64,000 nt of DNA from an uncultured Prevotellaceae bacterium. Lineage in GTDB: Bacteria; Bacteroidota; Bacteroidia; Bacteroidales; Bacteroidaceae. Below are positions 7,853 to 17,504 of the stretch, piece by piece. A model generated the notes under the pieces. The model had not been told where the DNA came from. It made no database searches and saw only the letters and a list, made by a program, of their open reading frames with translations. Each line of letters opens with the position of its first letter. Position 1 is the first letter of the stretch. The stretch covers positions 1 to 64,000 of the forward strand of contig CAMWKZ010000006.1 in the NCBI GenBank assembly GCA_947174945.1. The letters run 5' to 3'. Position numbers and translations under genes: made by a program.

Positions 7853-8875
7853 TTAGCTTAGCTCCAGCATTCGCTTGATGGGTTTAACGGCATCTGCGGC
7901 GATGGCTGGGTCTACCTCGACGGAGGGCCATTCGTATTTCAGACAGTTGTAGATTTTCAGCAGCGTGTTCATCTTCATGTAATGACACTCGTTGCATGAG
8001 CATTCCAGGCCGCTCTCGCTGATTTCAGGAGGCACGGGGATAAATTGCTTGTCGGGGCAGGTTCGTTGAAGCTCGTGCAAAATACCGGCCTCTGTGGCCA
8101 CGATAAACTGTTTTTGGTCGCTCTGCTGCGCATAGTTCAGCATGGTGGCCGTGCTACCTTTCACATCGGCCAAGGCCAGCACAGGACTTTTGCACTCCAA
8201 ATGAGCCATAACCACAGCCTCAGGATATTGCTCCTTCAGTTCCACTATCTTATTGACCGAAAAACGCTCATGCACATGGCATCCACCATTCCACAACAGC
8301 ATCTTACGGCCTGTCACCTCATTGATATAGTTACCCAGATTATAGTCGGGGCCGAATATCAGTTTGGCATCCTTGGGCAACTGGTCTACCACCTTTTTGG
8401 CATTGCCCGAGGTGACTACCACATCCGTCAGTGCTTTAACGGCTGCCGTGGTGTTCACATAGCTCACTACCTGATAGCCCGGATGCTCTTCTTTGTACTT
8501 CCGCAAGTCGTCAGCCTTACAACTGTCGGCCAGCGAACAACCTGCATTGAGGTCGGGGCAAAGCACCGTCTTGTCGGGAGAGAGCAGTTTACACGTCTCA
8601 GCCATGAAGTGAACACCGCACATGACCATCATACTGGCATCCGTCTCGGCAGCCTTACGCGCCAGCGCCAGCGAATCGCCTACAAAGTCGGCCACATCCT
8701 GAATGTCACCTATCGTATAGTAGTGGGCCAGAATAATGGCATTTTTCTCCTTGCAAAGACGGCGAATCTCAGCCTTCAAGTCAGTTCCTTCGGCCACAGG
8801 CTCGTCAATAAACCCCTGCTTTTTCCATTCCTCGCGTATCGAAGCGACTTTATTGGTTTCTGTTTTCAACATCAC
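7853..8875 (-). CDS. nadA: Quinolinate synthase
   Basis: 340 aa; NAIILAHYYTIGDIQDVADFVGDSLALARKA, MVMCGVHFMAETCKLLSP, CSCNECHYMKMNTL typical of NadA. Confidence 0.95.
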   Translation of the reverse strand: MMLKTETNKVASIREEWKKQGFIDEPVAEGTDLKAEIRRLCKEKNAIILAHYYTIGDIQDVADFVGDSLALARKAAETDASMMVMCGVHFMAETCKLLSPDKTVLCPDLNAGCSLADSCKADDLRKYKEEHPGYQVVSYVNTTAAVKALTDVVVTSGNAKKVVDQLPKDAKLIFGPDYNLGNYINEVTGRKMLLWNGGCHVHERFSVNKIVELKEQYPEAVVMAHLECKSPVLALADVKGSTATMLNYAQQSDQKQFIVATEAGILHELQRTCPDKQFIPVPPEISESGLECSCNECHYMKMNTLLKIYNCLKYEWPSVEVDPAIAADAVKPIKRMLELS

Positions 8876-8981
8876 AATATTATTTTATTTCTTTTTTATT
8901 TTTTCTTTAAATAGAGAAATGAATTTGATGATACGGCGTTGATAAGTGCAAAACTTTTTGTCCGTTTGCTTGTCAGAATGG

Positions 8982-9244
8982 TTATCCACCCGTGGTCTCA
9001 ACGTTTTTAACATCAGCAGTGGATATTTACTGATTGATTTTTAGTGCGTTCAGTAGTTTATCCACAGTTCTTAAATCTGGTGCAAAATTAATAAGTTTAT
9101 ATCTTTTTCGAGCGAAAAACGGTGGAAAACTTATTCCTAACCTGTGAATTTATCCATAAAATCCACAATAGGGTAGGAGGGGGTGGTAATTATTCTATTG
9201 TTATCCACCACTTATTAACAGGGTTATCCACACGTTTATCCACA
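8982..9244. other. Putative chromosomal replication origin (DnaA-box cluster)
   Basis: Six same-orientation TTATCCAC-type boxes: 8982 TTATCCACC, 9058 TTATCCACA, 9150 TTATCCATA, 9201 TTATCCACC, 9224 TTATCCACA, 9236 TTATCCACA; AT-rich spacers; divergent gene pair. Confidence 0.65.
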
Positions 9245-9271
9245 ATTTTTTCGTATCTTTGCATTCAGAAT

Positions 9272-9802
9272 ATGAAAAAGCTCAGGACGATAGAAATGCA
9301 GCGTCTGACGATAGAGGAATTTCGTGAGGCGGAGAAGCTGCCATTGGTGGTGGTGCTTGACGATGTGCGGTCGATGTATAACGTGGGTAGCGTGTTCCGC
9401 ACCAGCGACGCCTTCCGCGTGGAAAAAGTATGCTTATGCGGCATTACCTGCGTACCTCCAGCTACAGAAATTCACAAGACAGCATTAGGTGCTGAAGATT
9501 CCGTCAGCTGGACACATCACCCAACAGCATTAGAAGCAGTAGAAGAACTCAAAAAACAAGGCTACACAGTGTTTTCAGTAGAGCAGGTAGAGCATAGCAC
9601 CAAACTGCAGATATTCACCCCTCAGCGAGGCCAGAAATACGCCGTCGTATTGGGTAACGAAGTAAAGGGAGTACATCAGGAAGTAGTAGATGCTTCAGAC
9701 GGTTGCTTAGAAATACCCCAGTTAGGCACAAAACACTCAATGAATGTCAGTGTCACTGCCGGCATCGTCATCTACAAATTTGCCGAATCGCTTATGTTTT
9801 AA
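9272..9802 (+). CDS. TrmH/SpoU family RNA methyltransferase
   Basis: VVLDDVRSMYNVGSVFRTSDAF, VVLGNEVKGV, IPQLGTKHSMNVSVTAGIVIY; start reassigned to ATG 9272 because the upstream extension lies in the origin-like region. TATCTTTGC promoter just upstream. Confidence 0.9.
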   Translation: MKKLRTIEMQRLTIEEFREAEKLPLVVVLDDVRSMYNVGSVFRTSDAFRVEKVCLCGITCVPPATEIHKTALGAEDSVSWTHHPTALEAVEELKKQGYTVFSVEQVEHSTKLQIFTPQRGQKYAVVLGNEVKGVHQEVVDASDGCLEIPQLGTKHSMNVSVTAGIVIYKFAESLMF

Positions 9803-9885
9803 CATAATTGAGTTGTAATCCTCACAAAAGATAAGGAGAAAAGCACTTAAAATTTTGTAATTATAAAATTTATATATACCTTTGC

Positions 9886-9915
9886 AGCACATCTAACTAA
9901 AGATGTGCTTTTTTA
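9886..9915 (+). terminator. Intrinsic terminator after the TrmH-family gene
   Basis: AGCACATCT-aacta-AAGATGTGCT followed by TTTTTT. Confidence 0.75.
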
Positions 9916-10068
9916 TATAGCTCAATCGCCTCTGAATCACCACCTCGGAAACGTAACGAGCTATTTACAATATCCATGAGTACATGCTACATAGCGTGGA
10001 CTTTCACATTGGATATTGTGGTTTGTGGTGAACCAAGAGGCGTATGGCGAAAGTCTGCGCTTTTGTTT
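9890..10068 (+). ncRNA. Structured RNA candidate (RNA-2), same architecture as RNA-1
   Basis: CGCCTCT 9927-9933/AGAGGCG 10036-10042; TCACCAC 9937-9943/GTGGTGA 10025-10031; hairpin CTCG...CGAG 9944-9960; ACAATATCCA 9967-9976/TGGATATTGT 10010-10019; apical CATGC-tacata-GCGTG; -7 promoter element TATACCTTTGC just upstream. Confidence 0.65.
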
Positions 10069-10145
10069 TATCAGCAATAGTGCAACTAAGTCAAAACGAC
10101 ATAATGGCAATATTGCAAAACAACAAATAATAAAACCTCAAATGA

Positions 10146-10433
10146 ATGGTGTCATTAGACAAATTAAACTGTTCCTATGGCGAATTACTATTTCGTCCAG
10201 AGTGGAAGTTAAAGCGAGAACAGATATTGTTAAGAGATAACTATACATGTCAGTTTTGTGGTTCAACACAAAAGAATGAATTACAAGTTCATCATCGACA
10301 GTATCACTATATAAGTCGATTAGGTATGTTTAAGAAGCCTTGGGATTATCCTGATGAGTGCCTAATTACAATTTGTAAATGTTGTCACGATAGAGGACAT
10401 TCTAAATACAAAATTCCAAAAATTAAAATATAA
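10146..10433 (+). CDS. HNH endonuclease-like protein
   Basis: 95 aa; CQFCG...LQVHHRQYH...CLITICKCCHDRGH (two CxxC knuckles and HH core). Confidence 0.75.
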   Translation: MVSLDKLNCSYGELLFRPEWKLKREQILLRDNYTCQFCGSTQKNELQVHHRQYHYISRLGMFKKPWDYPDECLITICKCCHDRGHSKYKIPKIKI

Positions 10434-10438
10434 TAAAT

Positions 10439-10987
10439 ATGCTGTGGTTTAATAAAAAAAGAGAAAATCAAATCTCAAACGAAGACAATGTAATTCCTGT
10501 GCAAGATGAGGAAGTTGTATCAATCAATAAAGATAAATTTATATTAGAAACTCCACCATCGCAAGCAAAATCAGAATTGCCTATATATGAGATTTATAGG
10601 CGTTTTCAAGAGGATTGGGAAACAAAAGGGTATAATGACGCACTAAATTTTCCTGAAACTACTTATCGAGATAATCAAAAGCAAGTTATCATCGACCAGC
10701 TTCGATTAGCTATAAAGGAAATATTGCTACATTATGAGGATAAACTTGTAGACTTAGATATACATATTAGCCAAGCACAGAAAAGTGGACTTATGGACAC
10801 GTGTGACAGGTATATTCAAGAGAGGAAAAAACTTGTTGCGCATCATGAAGAATTGGCAGAATTAGATAAGGATGCAGAAGAAATAGGAGAAAAGACAAAG
10901 CCGATTTTGACATCATACGAAATGGGATTTACTCGTGGAGTTGTTTCTTTGAGTAACGAGAAAGTCAGCGAGATAATGAATAAATAG
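10439..10987 (+). CDS. Hypothetical protein in the HNH/DUF4407 cassette
   Basis: 182 aa ORF co-directional with neighbours and spaced by a few nt. Confidence 0.6.
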   Translation: MLWFNKKRENQISNEDNVIPVQDEEVVSINKDKFILETPPSQAKSELPIYEIYRRFQEDWETKGYNDALNFPETTYRDNQKQVIIDQLRLAIKEILLHYEDKLVDLDIHISQAQKSGLMDTCDRYIQERKKLVAHHEELAELDKDAEEIGEKTKPILTSYEMGFTRGVVSLSNEKVSEIMNK

Positions 10988-10994
10988 GATATGT

Positions 10995-11979
10995 ATGAAA
11001 GACTTTTGGACTAAATTTCTATGTTGGTTTATAGGCTGGGATTACAAACTGCTAAACGAATGTTCTGTTGCGAGTAAAAAGAGCTTACACCGTTATGCTG
11101 GTGCTGTAATGATTCTTATGCTGATATGGGCATATATTGGCTATGGAATGGCTAATAGATATTTTAAGGTAGAATATGAATTTGCAAAGGTTATTATTGC
11201 TGTTATTTTTTCGTTCATGATTTGGATGATTGAACGACAAATTATATTGATTGTCGGAAAGAATGCTTTGATTGGATGGTTACGTTTCGGATTAGCTGTA
11301 ATTATGGCATGTATTGGTGCTACGATTATAGACCAAACTATATTTGGAAAAGACATTGATGCACAAACTAAAAAGATAATTAATAAAAGAACAGACGAAC
11401 AATTTGCATACGAAAAACAAGTAATAGAAGAAGAAAGAGGTAAGAATCAAATAGAGTTAGATTCACTTACAATACAATGCGAGTTATTAACTGCTGAAAT
11501 CAATAGAAATCCAACTATATCCACCTATTCAACAAGAGGAATGGGCACAGATTCAGTCGGTAAGACTATCTATGCGGTTGAAAAGTCCTATATCGAAAAT
11601 CCAAAGATTCAAGACAGAGAGAGAATAAATTCACGTATAGATGTATTAAGAAATAAATATAGATGATAGTTATAAACGTTTACAAAGCCTAAAGGCAGAT
11701 ATTTGGCGAGATAATGAAAAAAAGATAGGCATATTAACAGAACTTGAAGTTACATTCTCTAAAGATGTTATATTTTCTGGGGTGCCAAGTGCTTTTTTCT
11801 ATTTCTTTGTATTAATATTTTTTCTATTGATAGAATGCTTTGTTGTCACGGGTAAAATGTTGTCAAAGAAATGCGACTATGAAGTTTTTGTTGAGAGACA
11901 ACAAGAGCGAAAAATAAGACAGATTGAATCTATATTACCAATAGATAAAGATAGTAAACAAAAAAATAGTGGGAAGTAA
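10995..11979 (+). pseudogene. DUF4407-like membrane protein, apparently frameshifted
   Basis: First part 10995-11666 (multi-TM, LCWFIGWDYKLL...). A different frame continues as IDDSYKRLQSLKADIWRDNEKKIGILTELEVTFSKDVIFSGVPSAFFYFFVLIFFLLIECF to 11979, matching the expected C-terminal coil plus TM. Confidence 0.6.
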
Positions 11980-11996
11980 AGTCTCACTATTTTTTT
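11965..11996 (+). terminator. Intrinsic terminator of the DUF4407 cassette
   Basis: AATAGTGGGA...TCTCACTATT followed by TTTTTTG. Confidence 0.65.
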
Positions 11997-12082
11997 GTAT
12001 TTTTACAATGGAAAAGAGTATGCTTTTTTAGTTGCTTACCATTCATGTCTAAAACATTTCTTTTCCGATTGCCCTTGCAATA

Positions 12083-12436
12083 TCAATTCCATATTAAAAA
12101 AGCGCGGAAGTTAAACAGACCTAATTGAGTGATTTTGCTCGCCTCATTTATAAGGTGAGCAAAATGTAACTTAAAGTCTTTCAAGTTTTTACCTTTATAT
12201 AAAACATAGCCATTATGTTTCAATTCCTCACTATAGGCGGTTAAATACCTATCAATAGTTGAAATGTCAACCTCATAGAAGTCTGCCACCATTTTCTTTG
12301 TAAAACGGTACTCCCCTTTATATTCCATCCCCACTATACCAAGACGCTCCTTGATACGCTCAATAGCATAGTGATTGTTTAGAACGTTTTGTCTCTCTAT
12401 ATTTGAAATAGTTAAATCATTCATATTGCTCATCAA
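12083..12436 (-). CDS. DNA-binding-type protein, probably C-terminally truncated
   Basis: 117 aa; ...HYAIERIKERLGIVGMEYKGEYRFTKKMVADFYEVDISTIDRYL HTH-like region; ends abruptly in ...FNFRAFLIWN. Confidence 0.45.
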   Translation of the reverse strand: MMSNMNDLTISNIERQNVLNNHYAIERIKERLGIVGMEYKGEYRFTKKMVADFYEVDISTIDRYLTAYSEELKHNGYVLYKGKNLKDFKLHFAHLINEASKITQLGLFNFRAFLIWN

Positions 12437-12454
12437 TTATGGTTTTTGATAATC

Positions 12455-15220
12455 CTAATGTGCTTCGAGCCAGTTGTTGCCGAAGCCTGAATCGGCTACC
12501 AAGGGGACTTTCATTTGGAAGGCACTCTCCATTTCCTGCAATACGATACGCTCTACCTTTTCTTTTTCTTCAGGTAATACGCTGAAATTTAGTTCGTCGT
12601 GTACTTGCAGAATCATCTTGCTTTGGATGTGCTCTGCCTTGAAACGGCGATGGATGTTTATCATGGCTACCTTGATGATGTCGGCTGCTGTTCCTTGGAT
12701 AGGGGCGTTGATGGCGTTGCGCTCAGCAAAGCCACGGACGGTAGAGTTGGCTGAATTGATGTCGGGTAGGTAGCGGCGTCTGCCGAATAGGGTAGTGACG
12801 TAGCCTTGCTGGCGGGCTATTTCCTTGGATTGTTCCATGTAGTTATGCACTTCTGGGAAGGTGTCAAAATAGCCGTCAATCAACATTTTAGCTTCGTCGC
12901 GGGGAATATCCAGTCGCTCAGCCAGTCCGAAGATGGTGATACCGTAGATGATGCCGAAATTGGCTCGCTTCGACTTGGTACGCTCGTCGCGTGTCACTTC
13001 GTCGATAGGTTTCTTATAGATGTTGGCAGCAGTGGCAGCGTGGAGGTCTTTGCCTTCGCGGAACACCTCAATCATGTGCTTATCGTCGGAGAGGTGAGCC
13101 ATTACACGAAGCTCAATCTGGCTGTAGTCGGCTGAGAAGAACAGGCAGCCGGGTTCTGGTATAAAAGCCTTGCGAATCTCCTTGCCGTCCTCACCACGGA
13201 CGGGGATGTTTTGCAGGTTAGGGTCGCTTGACGACAAACGTCCTGTAGCCGTAATGGTTTGATTAAATGAGGTATGGATGTGGCCTGTGCGTGGATTAAT
13301 CAGTTTGGGCAGTGCGTCGATATACGTGCCAAGCAGCTTTTTCAGGCCACGATGGTCGAGGATGAGCCCAACTATTTCGTGTTTATGACGTAATTGTTGT
13401 AGTACCTCCTCAGAGGTGACATACTGTCCTTTCTTCGTCTTCTTGGCCTTGTCTACAATCTTTAGCTTGTCGAACAATATATCGCCTACCTGCTTGGGTG
13501 AGGCAATGTTAAACGATTCGCCGGCTAATTCATAGATATGCTTCTCGATATCCAGCATTCGCTGGGTCAGTTGGGTTGACGTTTCAGACAGTGAGTTGGT
13601 GTCAATACGGACACCGTTCATTTCCATTTCGGCCAAAACGGGCATTAAGGGCATCTCTATGTTATGGAAGAGATTCTCACAGTTGTGCTTCTTTAATTCA
13701 GGCTCCAACTTGTTTTTCAGTTGTAGTGTGATATCAGCGTCTTCACAGGCATACTCATAGACTTGGGTAGGGGAGAGGTCGCGCATAGACCGCTGGTTCT
13801 TTCCGCGTGGCCCTATCAGTTCGTCAATGTGAACCGTCTGGTAGTGTAGGTATACTTCAGCCATGTAGTCCATGTTATGGCGCAACTCAGGTTGGATGAG
13901 ATAGTGGGCTATCATGGTGTCCCACATCTTGCCTTTCAGCTCGACGCCATAGTTGTGTAATACTTGCAAGTCATACTTCAGATTCTGTCCCACCTTTAAG
14001 ATTTGCTCATTTTCATAGAGTGGTTTGAAAAAGTCGACGATTTTTTGTGCCTCGGCTCTGTCGGCTGGAACAGGAACGTAAAAAGCCTCATGCTCCTTGA
14101 CGGAGAAGCTCAATCCTACCAATTCGGCATCAATAGCGTTGGTCGAAGTAGTTTCCGTGTCTAAAACGAGAAAATCTTTTGTCCTGAAATAGTCATAAAT
14201 GTTTTGCAAATCTTCCTCATTTTCAATGAGTTTATACTCGTGAGGCACTGATTTTAACGTCTCAAAACTCGAAAATTCAGGCTCGCTCGGCCTCTCGGGC
14301 GTAAATTCGGCAAATAAATCGAGTTGTCCGTTAGCAGGTTTTTGAATTGTTTTAGTTTTATTAAGAATTTTGTTAGCAAGGCTCTTAAACTCCAATTCTT
14401 CCAAGAGTTTTCCGAGTTCGGCCTCGTTGGGCTCCGTCAGTTTCAACTCGTCCATGTTGAGTTCGATGGGCACATCAGTTCGGATGGTGGCGAGAAACTT
14501 CGACATCTTGATATCATCGACGTGGGTTTCCACTTTCGTCTTCAATGCCCCTTTCAGTTCGGAAGTGCGAGCGAGCAGTTGTTCAATGCTACCAAACTCG
14601 TTGATAAGTTTGACGGCTGTCTTCTCACCCACACCTGGACAGCCGGGGAAGTTGTCGCTGGAGTCGCCCATCAGTGCCAACAGGTCGATGACGGCCAGCG
14701 CTGATGGAATGCCATATTTCTGCATGACCTCGGTAGTACCCATTGTCTCGTAGCCACCACCGTGGCGTGGACGGAAAATGAATACCTTATCGGTAACCAG
14801 CTGGCCATAGTCCTTATCGGGTGTCAGCATATAGGTCTCGATGCCTTGTTGCCCAGCCTTAGTGGCAAGAGTACCAATAACATCGTCGGCTTCAAAGCCA
14901 TCGACTTGCAGAATGGGTATGTTATAGGCTTGCAGCAGTGTCTTGATAATGGGGACAGCCTGTCGAATATCCTCAGGAGTGGCTTCGCGCTGAGCCTTAT
15001 AGGCAGGGTAGGCCTCGCTGCGGAAAGTAGGGCCGTGAGGGTCGAAAGCCACACCGATGTGGGTGGGTTGTTCCTTGGTCAGTACCTCTTGCAGCGTATT
15101 GAGAAAGCCGACAATGGCTGACGTATTGAGTCCTTTCGAGTTGATGCGAGGGTTCTTGATAAACGCATAGTATGAACGGTAAATAAGCGCGTAGGCATCT
15201 AAAAGAAATAGTTTCTCCAT
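12455..15220 (-). CDS. polA: DNA polymerase I
   Basis: 921 aa; 5'-nuclease domain, 3'-5' exonuclease domain (DFLVLDTETTS), polymerase motifs (SADYSQIELRVMAHLS, KRANFGIIYGI, QVHDELNF). Confidence 0.97.
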   Translation of the reverse strand: MEKLFLLDAYALIYRSYYAFIKNPRINSKGLNTSAIVGFLNTLQEVLTKEQPTHIGVAFDPHGPTFRSEAYPAYKAQREATPEDIRQAVPIIKTLLQAYNIPILQVDGFEADDVIGTLATKAGQQGIETYMLTPDKDYGQLVTDKVFIFRPRHGGGYETMGTTEVMQKYGIPSALAVIDLLALMGDSSDNFPGCPGVGEKTAVKLINEFGSIEQLLARTSELKGALKTKVETHVDDIKMSKFLATIRTDVPIELNMDELKLTEPNEAELGKLLEELEFKSLANKILNKTKTIQKPANGQLDLFAEFTPERPSEPEFSSFETLKSVPHEYKLIENEEDLQNIYDYFRTKDFLVLDTETTSTNAIDAELVGLSFSVKEHEAFYVPVPADRAEAQKIVDFFKPLYENEQILKVGQNLKYDLQVLHNYGVELKGKMWDTMIAHYLIQPELRHNMDYMAEVYLHYQTVHIDELIGPRGKNQRSMRDLSPTQVYEYACEDADITLQLKNKLEPELKKHNCENLFHNIEMPLMPVLAEMEMNGVRIDTNSLSETSTQLTQRMLDIEKHIYELAGESFNIASPKQVGDILFDKLKIVDKAKKTKKGQYVTSEEVLQQLRHKHEIVGLILDHRGLKKLLGTYIDALPKLINPRTGHIHTSFNQTITATGRLSSSDPNLQNIPVRGEDGKEIRKAFIPEPGCLFFSADYSQIELRVMAHLSDDKHMIEVFREGKDLHAATAANIYKKPIDEVTRDERTKSKRANFGIIYGITIFGLAERLDIPRDEAKMLIDGYFDTFPEVHNYMEQSKEIARQQGYVTTLFGRRRYLPDINSANSTVRGFAERNAINAPIQGTAADIIKVAMINIHRRFKAEHIQSKMILQVHDELNFSVLPEEKEKVERIVLQEMESAFQMKVPLVADSGFGNNWLEAH

Positions 15221-15308
15221 ATAACTTTGTTTATTTTCTGCGTAAAATTACTAAAAAATATGGTAATTCCCGATATTTTCACTAATTTTGTCACAAAATT
15301 CAGTGATA

Positions 15309-16286
15309 ATGGATTATTTGTCAATCATCAGGCGACCGATAGAAAGCGATTTAAGTCGCTTTATTGAATTGTTCAACCAGTGTCTGACACACACTGATGG
15401 ATTGTTGTCAGAGGTGTTGTCATACGTGAGGCAACGGGCTGGAAAGCAGATGCGCCCCATGCTGATGTTGCTGATGGCTAAGAACTATGGACAGGTTAGC
15501 GAGGTGACGCAGTATGCTGCGGTGGGATTGGAACTGCTGCACACATCATCACTTATCCACGACGACGTGGTGGACGAGAGCGACGAGCGTCGCGGACAAC
15601 CCTCGGTGAATGCAAGCTATAATAATAAGGTGGCTGTATTGGTGGGCGACTATATCCTGTCGACGGTGCTGTTGAATGTTTCTTATACGAATAATCAGCG
15701 TATCATTGAGTATCTGGCTGAGCTGGGTCGCGTGCTGGCGGCTGGTGAATTGCTGCAACTGTCAAACGTTAAGAATGGGGAAGTCAGGGAGGATGTCTAC
15801 TATGAGGTTATCAAGAAGAAGACAGCCGCCCTGTTTGAAGCCTGTGCAGCCATTGGTGCTGTGTCGGCTAATGCCAGCGATGAGGAGGTCCAGAAAGCTA
15901 AGGAATTTGGCCAGAATTTGGGCGTTATGTTCCAGATTCGTGATGATATCTTCGATTATTTTGACTCAAAGGAGATAGGCAAGCCCACGGGCAACGACAT
16001 GGCAGAGGGCAAGCTGACACTGCCTGTCATCTATGCACTGAATAACACAGACTTTGAATCCATGCAGGCGTTGGCACGTAAGGTGAAGGCTGGTACGATT
16101 AATGCTGAGGAAATAGCTGTTTTGGTGGAGTTTACCAAAAAGCAGGGCGGCATAGAGTATGCCGAACGGCGGATGGCTGAATACAGCAAACTGTGCATGG
16201 AATATATCGAGCAGAACGTAAAAGAAAAGGCTGTCAAGGAAGCCCTGACAGCCTATGTCAACTATGTAGTTGAGCGTAATTACTAA
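15309..16286 (+). CDS. Polyprenyl diphosphate synthase
   Basis: LIHDDVVDESDERRG and IRDDIFDYFD Asp-rich motifs; ATG at 15309 preferred over the TTG at 15288. Confidence 0.9.
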   Translation: MDYLSIIRRPIESDLSRFIELFNQCLTHTDGLLSEVLSYVRQRAGKQMRPMLMLLMAKNYGQVSEVTQYAAVGLELLHTSSLIHDDVVDESDERRGQPSVNASYNNKVAVLVGDYILSTVLLNVSYTNNQRIIEYLAELGRVLAAGELLQLSNVKNGEVREDVYYEVIKKKTAALFEACAAIGAVSANASDEEVQKAKEFGQNLGVMFQIRDDIFDYFDSKEIGKPTGNDMAEGKLTLPVIYALNNTDFESMQALARKVKAGTINAEEIAVLVEFTKKQGGIEYAERRMAEYSKLCMEYIEQNVKEKAVKEALTAYVNYVVERNY

Positions 16287-16290
16287 ACTT

Positions 16291-17178
16291 TTAGAAGAAC
16301 TTAGTCTCTACGCCAGTTACCTCGCTCAGTAGTAGGTTGGCCAAGCGCGACGTTCCCATGCGGAACCACTGATTGGTGAGCCATTGTTCGCCCAGCACTT
16401 CCTTGACGATGGTGTACATCGTGACGGCATCCATCACTGTGTTCAATCCACCAGCGGGCTTGAAACCAATCTGAATACCCGTCTTTTCATAGTATTCCTT
16501 GATAGCCTGACACATGACGTAGGCAGCTTCTGGCGTGGCGGCAGGCTCCAGTTTGCCAGTAGAAGTCTTGATGTAGTCGGCTCCAGCGTACATCGACAGG
16601 ATAGAAGCCTTCTTGATGTTTGAAGCGGTTTTCAGGCAGCCTGTTTCCAGAATAACCTTCATCTTCTTGTCGCCGCAAACGCTCTTTAGTTCTGAGATTT
16701 CGTCGGCTACCTCTTCATAGTTACCACTAAGGAACTTGCCTACCGACATAACAATGTCAATCTCCGTAGCACCGTCCTTGACAGCCAGTGCCGTTTCGGC
16801 CACTTTAACCTCGATAAGAGCCTGAGAAGAGGGGAACGAACCGCTGACACAGGCGATTTCAACACCATCGATTTCCAGTGTCTCGGCTACGGTCTTGGCA
16901 AAGCACGGATAGACACAGATGGTGGCCACGTGGGGCAGTTCAGGGTATTGTTCGTCAAACTGGTTGACGCGCTCGGTAAAGGCCATTACGCTTTCTTCAG
17001 AGTCGGTGGTCTTGAGGGTGGTCAGCTCAACGCTGCCCATCAGGAATTTCTTTACTTCGGGAGTGTCGTTCTGGGGCACCTTTTCAGCGATAATCTTCCT
17101 GACAGCCTCGCGAACTTCGTCGTCGTTGAGTTCACAGTTGTAAAGATTTAGGGTCTTTTCATACTTATTTTCTTCCAT
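16291..17178 (-). CDS. deoC: Deoxyribose-phosphate aldolase
   Basis: 295 aa; ATEIDIVMSVGKFLSGNYEEV, ADYIKTSTGKLEPAATPEAAYVM, IGFKPAGGLNT. Confidence 0.93.
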   Translation of the reverse strand: MEENKYEKTLNLYNCELNDDEVREAVRKIIAEKVPQNDTPEVKKFLMGSVELTTLKTTDSEESVMAFTERVNQFDEQYPELPHVATICVYPCFAKTVAETLEIDGVEIACVSGSFPSSQALIEVKVAETALAVKDGATEIDIVMSVGKFLSGNYEEVADEISELKSVCGDKKMKVILETGCLKTASNIKKASILSMYAGADYIKTSTGKLEPAATPEAAYVMCQAIKEYYEKTGIQIGFKPAGGLNTVMDAVTMYTIVKEVLGEQWLTNQWFRMGTSRLANLLLSEVTGVETKFF

Positions 17179-17180
17179 AG

Positions 17181-17504
17181 TTATTTGAGTTTAACGTTAT
17201 TAATGTGTCGTTCTTTGTCGCGACTGGTTTTCTTTTCAAGGTTCTTTTGTAGTTCTGCAGTCAGGTCGATGCCCGTCTGATTGGCCAGACAGAGCAGTAC
17301 CCACAGCACGTCGGCCATTTCGTCGCCTAAGTTGTCTTTCTCGCCTTCCTTGAAACTCTGGTCGCCATACTTGCGGGCAATGACGCGGGCCAGCTCGCCT
17401 ACTTCCTCCGTCAGTACCGCCATGTTGGTGAGTTCCGAGAAGTAGCGCACCCCGTATGTCTTAATCCACTGGTCTACAGCCTGCTGTGCTTCTTTGATAG
17501 TCAT
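17181..17504 (-). CDS. MazG-like nucleotide pyrophosphohydrolase
   Basis: 107 aa; LTEEVGELARVIARKYGDQ...NLGDEMADVLWVLLCLANQTGIDL. Confidence 0.85.
   Translation of the reverse strand: MTIKEAQQAVDQWIKTYGVRYFSELTNMAVLTEEVGELARVIARKYGDQSFKEGEKDNLGDEMADVLWVLLCLANQTGIDLTAELQKNLEKKTSRDKERHINNVKLK

Noticed and set aside
8045-8914. 289-aa + strand ORF opposite nadA
   Set aside because: Antisense shadow of a clear quinolinate synthase gene; no recognisable domain.
9122-9271. N-terminal extension of the TrmH-family ORF
   Set aside because: Encoded by the DnaA-box region; the promoter TATCTTTGC and ATG 9272 give the natural start.
9890-10433. HEARO/IscB (OMEGA) system suggested by a structured RNA upstream of an HNH gene
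   Set aside because: The HNH protein is only 95 aa with no RuvC-like domain, and RNA-1 of the same shape lies upstream of radical SAM genes, not HNH.
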